The translations under genes and the position numbers were made by a program. A DNA stretch of 41,842 bases from an uncultured Bacteroidota bacterium (GTDB lineage: Bacteria > Bacteroidota > Bacteroidia > 2-12-FULL-35-15). Shown piece by piece: positions 27,504 through 36,092 of this stretch. The notes under the pieces were generated by a model that saw only the letters and a program-made list of their open reading frames with translations, did not search any database and was not told the DNA's origin. Position 1 is the stretch's first letter. Each line of letters starts with the position of its first letter. The stretch is taken from contig CAIWDF010000085.1 of NCBI GenBank assembly GCA_903911435.1, forward strand, positions 1 through 41,842, given 5' to 3'.

Positions 27504-27776
27504 GTTTTTTTGATGGAATAACGGTATACAATCTTTCAATCAGAACACTAAATTCTGTTAAAAGAAATATTTGATTGTAATTAGAATGAAATCAATCCAC
27601 AAACATACCTGAGTCACAAGAGAATCGCCTCTAAGCAACATTTCAGAATTAAATTTATTTGTTAATGGAATACAATATTAGAACCAAAACGACTTTTAAA
27701 GATTCTTTTTCTGAAGATACCTAGTATATTTCTTCTCAAAACTCACAAAACATATTGGTCCCATTGATAAAAACGA

Positions 27777-27806
27777 TTGTTCACTAAAATATATAAAGTA
27801 CTTTTA
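27777..27806 (+). promoter_or_regulatory. candidate promoter for the DUF1569 gene
   Basis: TTG (27777-27779), a 19-bp spacer and TACTTTTA (27799-27806) match the Bacteroidota promoter pattern with one mismatch in the -7 box. The ATG at 27828 follows after 21 bases. Confidence 0.5.
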
Positions 27807-27827
27807 CCCAAAAATAAAACTTAGAAA

Positions 27828-28280
27828 ATGAAAAATATTTTTAAACAAGAAGTAACTGAAGAAATAATTGAAAGAATCAACAAATTGGAAAACACTACAC
27901 AACCTGTTTGGGGTAAAATGACCGTTGGGCAAATGCTTGCACATTGTAATGTTACCTACGAAATGATCTATGAAAATAAACATTCAAAACCCAGCTCTTT
28001 CATAAAATTTATTCTCAAAACATTTGTAAAGAAAACGGTTGTAGACGAATCGCCATACAAGCTCAACAGCAGAACCGCACCTCAATTTTTAATGACAGAC
28101 CCAAAGGACTTTTTAAATGAAAAACAACGACTCATTAGTTTCATAAAAAAAACGCAAGAGAAAGGGGAAAACTTCTTTGATGGAAAAGAGTCACATTCTT
28201 TTGGTATATTAAAGAAAACGGAGTGGAATAATATGTTTTACAAACACCTTGATCATCATTTAAGTCAATTTGGAGTTTAG
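27828..28280 (+). CDS. DUF1569 / DinB-like protein
   Basis: This 150-residue cytoplasmic protein has the pattern of DUF1569, a branch of the DinB/YfiT four-helix-bundle superfamily. Visible features are PVWGKMTVGQMLAHCNVTYEMI with a candidate metal-binding His44, a basic middle, then KTEWNNMFYKHLDHHLSQFGV, whose histidines would complete the metal site. DinB-like proteins are often thiol-dependent transferases, but the substrate here is unknown. It is likely monocistronic with its own promoter; the next gene, 98 bp downstream, has a separate -7 box. Confidence 0.8.
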   Translation: MKNIFKQEVTEEIIERINKLENTTQPVWGKMTVGQMLAHCNVTYEMIYENKHSKPSSFIKFILKTFVKKTVVDESPYKLNSRTAPQFLMTDPKDFLNEKQRLISFIKKTQEKGENFFDGKESHSFGILKKTEWNNMFYKHLDHHLSQFGV

Positions 28281-28340
28281 ATTAAAACTAAAAATCGAAT
28301 TGGTCGAGAAAATTTTAGAAAGAATGATAAAAATATTATT

Positions 28341-28348
28341 TACATTTG
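28341..28348 (+). promoter_or_regulatory. Bacteroidota-type -7 box upstream of the third T9SS gene
   Basis: TACATTTG matches TAnnTTTG exactly and lies 30 bases before the ATG at 28379. No strong -33 element is seen. Confidence 0.45.
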
Positions 28349-28378
28349 TTCAATATTAACCCCTTAAAATAAAATAAA

Positions 28379-30220
28379 ATGAAAAAAATAGCTATGTTTT
28401 TTATTATCTGTTTTTCAGCAATTAATTTGTTGAATGCTCAAACATCTGGTGGTCCTGATACCTATGGTTACACATGGCGCGACAGCAATGATGGAGTGGG
28501 AGCTCCTGTTTACAATTGGATAGATATTGTACCTCTTTCTGGAGCCCAAAATGTGCGTTTTCTTGACGATGACAATACCGTTGGTTCTTTTCCTATAGGG
28601 TTTCCTTTCCATTTTTATTGGTATGATGTTACTCAGTTTTGGGTAGGTTCTAATGGATACATTGGATTTACAAATGGACAAATTTCTTCTCCTTTCCCGG
28701 CTATTCCAAGCACTTCAAACCCACAAAATTTCATTGCAGCTTTTGCCTCCGATTTAGTTTTTGGTCTGCCTGGAGATACCGCTCAATGCTGGCGCTGGAC
28801 AAATTCTACCAATGATACATTAATTGTATCATATTTGCACGTTCCTTTTTATCAAGCAACCTCCCCTAATTTTATGGGTAGCAACACCTTTCAAATAATA
28901 TTGTCTGCAGTAGATAGTTCAATCACTTTTCAATACAAGGAACAGTTGGGTTCAACCATCACCACTTCCGGTAATTTTTCTTCTGTCGGGATCGAGAATA
29001 ACTCGGGAAACATAGGATTACAGCAATCTTTTAACACGTATCCTCAAACAAATTATGCTGTGAAGTTTAAGTATCCTTCAAATACTACTTATGCAGTATC
29101 GGATGCCGCTACAATGTATAATAGCAACCCTGAAACGGGTGGAGCATTTTTATCAAACCTTGGTAGTGCATTTACCATGTCAACCAATATTAAAAATACA
29201 GGGAATCAAAATTTAGCAAGCTTCAATGTTTTCTCTAGAGTTTTAAATGCGGGAGGAGCAGTACTAGCTCAGAACACAGTAGCTAGTAACGCTTTGACTC
29301 CAGGACAAAGTCAATCGATTACAATGCCCAACACTTTTAGCCCAACTTCAGCTGGTACGTATACATTTGTAACCAATACTCAACTTGCAGGTGATATAAC
29401 GCCAAGCAATAATCAAAAAGTTCAGGAATTACAAGTTGTAGACACTACAGCTACATCTATGCTACTTTCCTACGACAACGGTACTGAAGCTGGTCTCGGT
29501 GGACTTAGTTGGACAGGTGGTCAAGGTGGTGGGGGAATTTATTTCGTTCCTCCATTCCATCCAGCCAAGATCACACAAATGTTATCCTATGTAGCAGCCG
29601 ATCCTAACGGTGTTGGTTTTTCAATGGAAATATTTGCTGATAATGGAATAGCAGGAAGTCCTGGAACGATGTTGGATTCGGAAGCGGTGGCTCCAGGGAC
29701 AGCTAATACAGGAGCATGGAACATAATTACATTACCTACACCAATTATTGTTAACGCTGGCGGAGTATTTGTTTCTTGGAGTATGAATGGTGATGGTGTT
29801 GCGCTTGGACAAGATAATGTGGCACCTTTTTCAAACCAGACTTTTGAAGTAATCAATAACACATGGGCTATTTATCGTTCTCGCGAAACAGCAGATTTGA
29901 TGATTAACCTTACTATTGAAAAATATTCAAATGTTGGTATATCAGAGCTAAAAGGAGGAAGCACTATTGGTGAGTTTTATCCGAACCCATCTTCTTCTGT
30001 TTCTAGTCTTAATTTCGAATTTACAACACCTCCAAAATCTTTATCGTTCGATATATTTGATGTTCAAGGCAAGTTGATAGAACATAAAATGATGAACAAT
30101 CAAGTTACTAACAATGGAAAATTGACTGTAAATACCGAATCGATGAATGCTGGAATTTACACTTGCAAAATAAATGTTGATGGTAACACAATGGTGAGGA
30201 AATTGGTTATTGCAAAATAA
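28379..30220 (+). CDS. T9SS type A sorting domain-containing protein with CARDB-like domain
   Basis: This is a 613-residue secreted protein with a signal peptide (residues 1-20, ending LLNAQ). Residues about 25-230 form a beta-rich domain beginning YTWRDSNDGVGAPVYNWIDI. Its PIGFPFHFYW, FWVGSNGYIGF and FAAD-like motifs resemble surface proteins and peptidase-associated domains of the phylum. Residues about 235-355 look like a CARDB/Ig-like domain (IKNTGNQNLASFNV). Residues about 360-520 form another beta domain. The C-terminal about 75 residues are a T9SS type A sorting domain (FYPNPSSS.., FDIFDVQGKLIE.., AGIYTCKINVDG.., VRKLVIAK). Its cargo function is unknown. A strong terminator follows. 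Confidence 0.83.
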   Translation: MKKIAMFFIICFSAINLLNAQTSGGPDTYGYTWRDSNDGVGAPVYNWIDIVPLSGAQNVRFLDDDNTVGSFPIGFPFHFYWYDVTQFWVGSNGYIGFTNGQISSPFPAIPSTSNPQNFIAAFASDLVFGLPGDTAQCWRWTNSTNDTLIVSYLHVPFYQATSPNFMGSNTFQIILSAVDSSITFQYKEQLGSTITTSGNFSSVGIENNSGNIGLQQSFNTYPQTNYAVKFKYPSNTTYAVSDAATMYNSNPETGGAFLSNLGSAFTMSTNIKNTGNQNLASFNVFSRVLNAGGAVLAQNTVASNALTPGQSQSITMPNTFSPTSAGTYTFVTNTQLAGDITPSNNQKVQELQVVDTTATSMLLSYDNGTEAGLGGLSWTGGQGGGGIYFVPPFHPAKITQMLSYVAADPNGVGFSMEIFADNGIAGSPGTMLDSEAVAPGTANTGAWNIITLPTPIIVNAGGVFVSWSMNGDGVALGQDNVAPFSNQTFEVINNTWAIYRSRETADLMINLTIEKYSNVGISELKGGSTIGEFYPNPSSSVSSLNFEFTTPPKSLSFDIFDVQGKLIEHKMMNNQVTNNGKLTVNTESMNAGIYTCKINVDGNTMVRKLVIAK

Positions 30221-30239
30221 TGCAATGAGTCACTGAAAT

Positions 30240-30276
30240 AAAATCCCGTTCGATTATACTATTGAACGGGATTTTT
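30240..30276 (+). terminator. intrinsic terminator after the third T9SS gene
   Basis: A perfect 12-bp stem, AAAATCCCGTTC (30240-30251) with its complement (30264-30275), has a 12-base loop and ends in a T run. It lies 19 bp after the stop codon. Confidence 0.92.
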
Positions 30277-30297
30277 TAATTTTAATATAGCATACAA

Positions 30298-30951
30298 ATG
30301 TTAACTGTTTATTGTATCCCAGGTATGGGAGTAGATCATCGATTATTTCGAAACATTAACCTAACTAATTGTGTTTTGAAACCAATCAAGTGGGAAACCC
30401 CATCCAAAAACGAATTGCTTCCCGATTATGCCATGCGACTTGCAAAACAAATTGATACTTCCGAACCATTTGCATTGCTTGGCGTTTCGTTTGGAGGTAT
30501 GTGTGTTACTGAAATTGCAAAACGATTGAATCCTGTGAAAGCATTTGTAATATCAAGCTGTAAAGAGCACAAGGAGTTACCTATAAAACTAACCATATGG
30601 AAATACCTTCCTCTTTATAAGACGCTTAATGATGCTACTTACAAACGCTCGGCTATGTTTGTAAAAAAACAATTTGGAGTCTATACCGATGAACAAGCTC
30701 GTAAGTTCAGGGAGATGCTCGATACTTCACCCTCCAATTATTTCAAAGGTGCCGTTCACTGCATAATGACTTGGAAAAACAAAACAATACCCGATAATCT
30801 TGTTCATATACATGGCACGGCTGATAGAGTGATTGATGCAAGAAAAATAAATGCCGATTACCTAGTTCAAGAAGGTTCGCACTTTATGGTGATAAATAAA
30901 GCTGAAGAAATAAATAGGATAATCAACAGAGAGCTGAAAGACCTAGCTTAA
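30298..30951 (+). CDS. alpha/beta hydrolase
   Basis: This 217-residue cytoplasmic protein has the alpha/beta-hydrolase fold. CIPGMGVDHRLF forms the oxyanion-hole strand. Nucleophile Ser64 lies in the elbow GVSFGG, a likely acid Asp176 in HGTADRVI and His195 in EGSHFMV. The small lid suggests a carboxylesterase or thioesterase; the substrate is unknown. It begins 22 bp after the terminator of the preceding gene. Its stop codon is a single base from the stop of the convergent DUF4159 gene. Confidence 0.85.
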   Translation: MLTVYCIPGMGVDHRLFRNINLTNCVLKPIKWETPSKNELLPDYAMRLAKQIDTSEPFALLGVSFGGMCVTEIAKRLNPVKAFVISSCKEHKELPIKLTIWKYLPLYKTLNDATYKRSAMFVKKQFGVYTDEQARKFREMLDTSPSNYFKGAVHCIMTWKNKTIPDNLVHIHGTADRVIDARKINADYLVQEGSHFMVINKAEEINRIINRELKDLA

Positions 30952-30952
30952 T

Positions 30953-31642
30953 CTATTTTTTGGCTGTATTCTCACCTCCCATTAATACATATTGAATGAT
31001 GTTGGCTCCCATTCGTAATGCCTTTTGATGTGTTTCGGGTGAGTCTTTATGCACTTCGAAGCTTTCCCAACCATCTCCTAAGTCGCATTCGTAATCATAG
31101 AAACAAACTAATCGTCCCTGATAAATCAATCCGAAACCTTGTGCGTTGGTTCCATCATGTTCATGAATTTTTGGCAATCCATTTGCGAAATCGTATTTCT
31201 GATGATAGATTGGATGGGAGAAAGGAAGCTCAATAAATTCTATTTCGGGGAACACTTTTTTCATTTGCGGGCGAATGAATTTATCGATTCCATAATTGTC
31301 AGAAATATGCAAAAATCCTCCTCCAATTAAGTAATTGCGAAGATTATCTGTTTCCTGAGAATTGAAAACAACATTTCCATGCCCTGTCATATGTAAGAAA
31401 GGATAATTGAAAATGTCGGGACTTCCGACTTCTACAATGGCTTGTTCCGTTTTGATGTTTGTTTTTAAGTTTTCGTTGCAAAATTTAATCAGATTAGGCA
31501 ATGAGGTTTCAAGATTTGCATACCAATCGCCACCACCGCTGTATTTAAGCAATGCAATTTGATAAGTAGGAGCAGGACTGAATGCAAAGCACGCTATCAA
31601 AAGCATCGACACGATTAAACCTTTTTTTAATTTCACGTTCAT
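30953..31642 (-). CDS. DUF4159 domain-containing protein
   Basis: This 229-residue exported protein has a signal peptide (MNVKLKKGLIVSMLLIACFAFSPA). I chose the ATG at 31642 because it starts the signal and avoids overlapping the upstream gene; an ATG at 31675 would overlap by 20 bp. The DUF4159 pattern is visible: ALLKYSGGGDWYANLETSLPNLIKF, the PFLHMTGHGN motif, NLRNYLIGGGFLHISDNYG, and a C-terminal DGWESFEVHKDSPETHQKALRMGANII. The domain resembles glutamine-amidotransferase-like folds, but its function is unknown. It is last in a minus-strand run of six genes. Confidence 0.85.
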   Translation of the reverse strand: MNVKLKKGLIVSMLLIACFAFSPAPTYQIALLKYSGGGDWYANLETSLPNLIKFCNENLKTNIKTEQAIVEVGSPDIFNYPFLHMTGHGNVVFNSQETDNLRNYLIGGGFLHISDNYGIDKFIRPQMKKVFPEIEFIELPFSHPIYHQKYDFANGLPKIHEHDGTNAQGFGLIYQGRLVCFYDYECDLGDGWESFEVHKDSPETHQKALRMGANIIQYVLMGGENTAKK

Positions 31643-31655
31643 TCCGTTGGTTATT

Positions 31656-31895
31656 CTATTGTTTTTCCTTCGCATGTTTAAAAGCTAAAAACATTTCATT
31701 AAAACGAATCATTACTTTTTCAAGAAATTCATCATCCACCATTTTCTTTATTCCTTCTATTCCATTCACCTCGTTATGTGCTATCTTGAATATTTGTTCC
31801 ATATTTCCAGCTTCAAAACGAATTTGGTATTTCTCGTTCATAGAGAAAATACTGATACTTAATTTTGGATGAGGAATAGAGCCAATTACACGCAT
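31656..31895 (-). CDS. small conserved-looking hypothetical protein
   Basis: This 79-residue protein has no signal peptide or membrane segment. It starts MRVIGSIPHPKLSISIFSMN and continues KYQIRFEAGNMEQIFKI. That resembles small uncharacterised proteins of Bacteroidota that I recall, but I cannot name a family. It lies 10 bp after the 138-residue gene and 13 bp before DUF4159 on the same strand, which supports it being a real gene in an operon. Its function is unknown. Confidence 0.65.
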   Translation of the reverse strand: MRVIGSIPHPKLSISIFSMNEKYQIRFEAGNMEQIFKIAHNEVNGIEGIKKMVDDEFLEKVMIRFNEMFLAFKHAKEKQ

Positions 31896-31905
31896 TCGAT
31901 ATTTA

Positions 31906-32322
31906 TTATACTTTTTTTATTGGACCACTAAATATACTTGTTCCTTCATCTCCTTCAATTCTTAACTTTGATTGTATAGCTTGCGCTAATTTCAAATAAT
32001 GATTCAATTTATTCTTGGCTAAAAAAAGTGCAGCATCATCATCACCATTAATATAATTTGCCATTGCGGCCCAAATGTACTCCTTTTGTTCCATGAGAAG
32101 CTTAAAAGCTTTTTTATCGTCCCAAACTGCATTTACAAAACTTGCAAGCGTAAGATGTTTATTCACCAACAAGTATTCGAAGGATTTCGAATGTCGGCTT
32201 ACGGCATCGTTCAATTGAACCAATTCTTCAAGTTTATTATTCTGCAACCAGTGTTTTGCTGACATTTCGCCTTCTACCCATTGTGTTGCTTTTTCAATCT
32301 CTTCTTGTTTATAAACGAGCAT
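31906..32322 (-). CDS. hypothetical protein
   Basis: This is a 138-residue, probably all-helical soluble protein that I do not recognise. It has no signal peptide. Visible features are the aromatic and charged segments WVEGEMSAKHWLQNN and NAVWDDKKAFKLLMEQKEYIWAAM, and a DDDAALFLAKNKL helix. It is flanked closely on the same strand by the TfoX-like gene (44 bp upstream) and the 79-residue gene (10 bp downstream), so it is probably cotranscribed. Confidence 0.6.
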   Translation of the reverse strand: MLVYKQEEIEKATQWVEGEMSAKHWLQNNKLEELVQLNDAVSRHSKSFEYLLVNKHLTLASFVNAVWDDKKAFKLLMEQKEYIWAAMANYINGDDDAALFLAKNKLNHYLKLAQAIQSKLRIEGDEGTSIFSGPIKKV

Positions 32323-32366
32323 GCTTTGTAATCAATTTCAAATCAAAAGTTGTGAATCAAAACTAG

Positions 32367-32759
32367 TTATTTTATTTTCATTTTAACGGTCTTCTTGCTT
32401 TTTCTTGGCTTTGGTATTCTACCAATTCGTTTGTCGCCTTTCAATATCAAATCACAAACGCAATTGATGCTGGTTTCAAAATCATCTTCATCTTTATGTA
32501 TCATCTGCCAACCGCTAACACTATCACCAAATAATGTAATTGGTTTTAAACTTGGGAAGTCTGAACGTAAGCTGTCCATGTATTCTTTATTGGTAGCTAT
32601 CCAAGCTCCGCTATCCACATCATCTTTGTCGCGCAAAATTAAAACTATTTTATTCTCGACATAAACTGCGTAGGCACCAAACATTGGTTTTACAATAGGA
32701 TTTGCAGAAAAAAGATTTTCTAAAATAAAATCAAAAGGAACATTTTTTTTAACCGCCAT
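32367..32759 (-). CDS. TfoX N-terminal-like protein
   Basis: This 130-residue protein shows a TfoX/Sxy N-terminal-like pattern: a helical start, then VKPMFGAYAVYVENKIVLILRDK, where the family has a KxMFGG.G.Y motif. A strand-rich middle and a basic tail (RKSKKTVKMKIK) follow. TfoX regulates competence in gammaproteobacteria. In Bacteroidota such stand-alone domains have no known role, so I do not infer competence. It starts 7 bp after the stop of the TonB-dependent receptor, which suggests cotranscription. Confidence 0.65.
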   Translation of the reverse strand: MAVKKNVPFDFILENLFSANPIVKPMFGAYAVYVENKIVLILRDKDDVDSGAWIATNKEYMDSLRSDFPSLKPITLFGDSVSGWQMIHKDEDDFETSINCVCDLILKGDKRIGRIPKPRKSKKTVKMKIK

Positions 32760-32766
32760 TGTTATC

Positions 32767-35277
32767 TTAAAACTTGATAATGGTTCTGAAATTCAATTGA
32801 CGATTGGTAAGATAATTTGGCACTGCGTATTGTCGGCTTGTTACATCTTCCACCCAAATGTACGAAACGGTATTGTTGGTGCCTAATAGATTGAATACTT
32901 CTAAACTTATCCATACCGATTTTAAGAATCGACCTATATTTTTCTCTTTCACTTTTCGGTTTTCGCGAAGTACTTGGTAAGAGAAGCCGATGTCGACTCT
33001 TCGGTAAGGAGGCATACGAAGTACCTGCTGATAATAATCGGAATGTGGAGGACCAAATGGAACACCTGTACCAAATAATAGATTCAAGTGCATTTTCAAA
33101 TCGGGTAGGTGAGGCATTTTATCTTGAAAGAACAATCCGAAACTAACCCTTTGGTCGGTAGGGCGAGGAAGGTAGCCTGGTTCGAAACGAACACTATCCA
33201 CCTTTTTGGTATTGTAGGTATATCCAGGCACAATCTTTTGTCCATCGCTATTATAATATTCGTAGTAATAATCATCCTTGATATCTTGTCGCGTTTCCAT
33301 GATTGATAATGATGCCCAAGATTCGAGACCTTTTACAAATTCACCATTCACTTTCATATCCAAACCCGAAGCGTATCCTCGTGCATTGTTTTTTGCTGAA
33401 TAGGTGATTCGAACATTGTCTATTTGATAAGGAATTAAATTGTCGAGGTACTTATAATAAGCCTCGGCAACAAACTTAAATGGGCGTTTCCAAGCGGTGA
33501 AATTATAATCGCTCGAAAGCACAAAATGAATAGATGTTTGTGCTTTCAGATTAAAGTTGATATTGCCTGAGCCATCTCGCAATTCGCGATAGAAGGGAGG
33601 TTGATAGTAGTATCCAGAAGAGAATTTAAATACAAAGTCTCGCTTCCAATTGGGTTTAAAACCAATTGTTCCTCTAGGTCCCCATAGAGCTTGTCCATTC
33701 AAATCCCAATAATTTCCCCTTACGCCTAATGCCAATGATAGAGTAGAAGTGTCTCTTAAATCCTTGTTCCACACTTCTTGTCCATACCAAGCAAATCTAT
33801 TTGAGGAAATACTTATTTTCTGCTTTATTACATTTTGCAAAACAATTTGTTGTGGATCGGTGATTGGGAGCGAATAGCCTGCACTGTCAACGAATTTCCA
33901 TTCGCTTAGTTTATCATCAATAATTTCTTTGTTGTATTTCAGTCCCCAAAGCAATTGGTTTTTGCCACTTGTGTAAGTTCCTTTATGTTCGCCACTGATA
34001 ACATAAGCCGTTAAATTAGTTCGAGCATGATTCAGAAAAGTTCCCACTCCTCGGTTGGCAACCACATCTCCAAAGCTTGGTTTTCCAAAATCAGTCTCTA
34101 GTTGGTCGATGTAATATTGCCCTTGTATATCAAAGGCTTCGCTTTCTTTGCTTCTGAATCCAGAACCGATAAACTTTAAATTCAACTTATCATTTTTGTC
34201 GTGATACATGGTAGATACTGCACCCATCATGGTATTGAATTTATCCACCTCTTGACCATCGAAATATATTTTCAATCTTAAAGCTTCGCTAACGGTACCA
34301 AAATCGGTTTCTCGGTTTTGTGGTACTATCTCATATTTATTAGAGGCATAATTTCCCAAAACATCCAATTGCCATTCTGTCGTTAAATCATATGTAAGGT
34401 AAGCTTGAACATCAGCAAAGAATGGTTTATAATCGCCCTTTGTATCGGTTTTGCTCAATAGGTATTTGGTGCTTTTGTAACGCGCACCTATCAGCCAAGT
34501 GAAACGATAATCTTTTGAACATCCTTCGAGGTGTAAGTTGCTACCCAATAAACTACCCGATACGGTGCCTGCAAACTTGCGCGGTCTGCGGTATTGAACA
34601 TCGAGTACTGACGACATTTTATCTCCATATTTAGCTTCGAAGCCTCCTGCCGAAAACACAACGGACGATACCAAATCGGGATTCACAAAACTCAATCCTT
34701 CTTGCTGCCCGCTTCGGGTAAGGAAGGGACGATACACCTCTATCCCGTTGACATAGACAAGGTTCTCATCAAAATTTCCACCACGAACGGAGTAGGACGA
34801 ACTTAATTCGTTTCGGCTCGAAACTCCCGGTAGGGTAAAGAGGATGGCATTAAAATCTTCGCTTGCTGTGGGTATATGTGTCAATAGAATAGGGTCGATG
34901 CGGGTTCCTTCTTTGAACCGGGCATTGTCGGTTACTTCTACTTCTCTAAAAGTATTGATGGTAATGGTTTTGTCAATCTTCAATTTCTGATTGGCGGCAA
35001 GTTTTACGGTTTGTTGTTGTTTTCCGTAGGAGATGTTGTAAAAAGCAATGATGATTTCTTTGTCGGCAGGAATGGAATACGTGTATTCTCCATTTTTATC
35101 GGTGTATACTGGTGCTTGTGTGCCTCCGAGTATCGACACCGAAACGCCTTCCACTGGTTCGTTATCGGTATTGGTTAAGCGGCCATAAACGGTGGCTTTG
35201 TTTTGTGCCATTGCTGCTTGCAGCGCAACAAGGAGGAAGCATGAAAATAAAAAAGCTTTAATCTTTACTCCTCTCAC
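32767..35277 (-). CDS. TonB-dependent receptor with carboxypeptidase-regulatory-like domain
   Basis: This 836-residue outer-membrane receptor imports a ligand using TonB energy. It has a signal peptide (to about residue 24, ..ALQAAMA-Q) and a CarboxypepD_reg-like domain (about residues 29-95, ATVYGRLTNTDNEPVEGVSV). A plug domain (about 125-230) contains LPGVSSRNELSSSYSVRGGN, and a beta-barrel ends in a C-terminal Phe (FRTIIKF). The GTG start at 35277 overlaps the upstream stop as GTGA, so translation is probably coupled. The partner is a small carboxypeptidase-regulatory-like protein and no SusD gene is present. A role in polysaccharide uptake is therefore not indicated, and the ligand is unknown. 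Confidence 0.92.
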   Translation of the reverse strand: MRGVKIKAFLFSCFLLVALQAAMAQNKATVYGRLTNTDNEPVEGVSVSILGGTQAPVYTDKNGEYTYSIPADKEIIIAFYNISYGKQQQTVKLAANQKLKIDKTITINTFREVEVTDNARFKEGTRIDPILLTHIPTASEDFNAILFTLPGVSSRNELSSSYSVRGGNFDENLVYVNGIEVYRPFLTRSGQQEGLSFVNPDLVSSVVFSAGGFEAKYGDKMSSVLDVQYRRPRKFAGTVSGSLLGSNLHLEGCSKDYRFTWLIGARYKSTKYLLSKTDTKGDYKPFFADVQAYLTYDLTTEWQLDVLGNYASNKYEIVPQNRETDFGTVSEALRLKIYFDGQEVDKFNTMMGAVSTMYHDKNDKLNLKFIGSGFRSKESEAFDIQGQYYIDQLETDFGKPSFGDVVANRGVGTFLNHARTNLTAYVISGEHKGTYTSGKNQLLWGLKYNKEIIDDKLSEWKFVDSAGYSLPITDPQQIVLQNVIKQKISISSNRFAWYGQEVWNKDLRDTSTLSLALGVRGNYWDLNGQALWGPRGTIGFKPNWKRDFVFKFSSGYYYQPPFYRELRDGSGNINFNLKAQTSIHFVLSSDYNFTAWKRPFKFVAEAYYKYLDNLIPYQIDNVRITYSAKNNARGYASGLDMKVNGEFVKGLESWASLSIMETRQDIKDDYYYEYYNSDGQKIVPGYTYNTKKVDSVRFEPGYLPRPTDQRVSFGLFFQDKMPHLPDLKMHLNLLFGTGVPFGPPHSDYYQQVLRMPPYRRVDIGFSYQVLRENRKVKEKNIGRFLKSVWISLEVFNLLGTNNTVSYIWVEDVTSRQYAVPNYLTNRQLNFRTIIKF

Positions 35278-35948
35278 TTCTTATCTTTCTTCTTTTTAAA
35301 GTCACCATTTTTCCATGCTTGTATAAACTTTGCCCAAGCTATTGGGTTCAACAAATTGTTGGGAGGCATTTGCCCAGCATAGTATAGTTTGCTTTGATAT
35401 TGTTGCATGGTGAATTTATAGTTCAAGCTTGCATCCACAGCCATGCCTGCCATGCGGGCTTTCATATCTTCGCGGTCCATGTTTCTATTGGCATGGGTCA
35501 TGTCGTCATCGGGCAAGTTGAGGGCAAGGAAAGCGGCCTTAAACTGTTCTTTGGTAGGCCAAGGATACACCACTGTTTCGCGAAGCGAGACGGTATCGGT
35601 GCGCAATACTTGAATGAGCGAATATTTATTGGTCGACAAAGTATCGGGTATGTAAAAATTAGCTGGTGAAAAACCAATGGCCGAAAACACAATGGTGTCG
35701 CCCAATTGAGCCACAAAACTAAAATATCCGAAATAATCGCTTATGGTACCTCTGTTGCTTTTGTTTACGATGATACTGGTGTATGGCACCGGACGTAGAC
35801 TATCGCCTTCCACCACTATTCCGCTAAACTGAATCAAATGCTGGTCTTTGTTTTGCCATTTCACCCGATCTTGCGCCCAAGCACTATTTAAAGACACACT
35901 TATCAAACCCACTAATGCCAATACTCTCAACCAATTTCTCATTTCCAT
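35274..35948 (-). CDS. carboxypeptidase-regulatory-like domain protein, exported
   Basis: This 224-residue exported protein has a signal peptide (to about residue 25, ..NSAWA-Q). A CarboxypepD_reg-like beta-sandwich (about residues 42-94) reads FSGIVVEGDSLRPVPYTSIIV followed by an SDYFGYFSFVAQLGDTI segment. The same module occurs at the N-terminus of TonB-dependent receptors. The C-terminal half is charged and ends in a lysine-rich tail. It is the first gene of the minus-strand run and is coupled to the TonB-dependent receptor by a 4-bp overlap, so the two proteins probably work together at the outer membrane. Its exact function is unknown. Confidence 0.85.
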   Translation of the reverse strand: MEMRNWLRVLALVGLISVSLNSAWAQDRVKWQNKDQHLIQFSGIVVEGDSLRPVPYTSIIVNKSNRGTISDYFGYFSFVAQLGDTIVFSAIGFSPANFYIPDTLSTNKYSLIQVLRTDTVSLRETVVYPWPTKEQFKAAFLALNLPDDDMTHANRNMDREDMKARMAGMAVDASLNYKFTMQQYQSKLYYAGQMPPNNLLNPIAWAKFIQAWKNGDFKKKKDKK

Positions 35949-35962
35949 TATTTATTGAGCCC

Positions 35963-35970
35963 CAAAAGTA
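35963..35970 (-). promoter_or_regulatory. Bacteroidota-type -7 box upstream of the receptor operon
   Basis: On the minus strand this reads TACTTTTG, matching TAnnTTTG, 15 bases before the ATG at 35948. A TTG lies 24 bases farther upstream, slightly farther than usual. Array 3 begins about 120 bp away. Confidence 0.45.
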
Positions 35971-36092
35971 CATAATAATTAGCCACAGGGGATGCAATCT
36001 AAGGATTAACGGAAAATTTATTTAATTATTGCGTGGAGAATGATTTTTCGGAAAAGGCTTTTGAAATGAACAACCTGAAATTAAAACAATAG

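Larger units (their letters stand above)
27486..27827. other. divergent intergenic region between bamD and the DUF1569 gene
   Basis: This gap of about 340 bp holds candidate promoters at both ends (27496-27503 minus, 27777-27806 plus). I see no ORF, RNA gene or repeat in the AT-rich middle. Confidence 0.5.
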
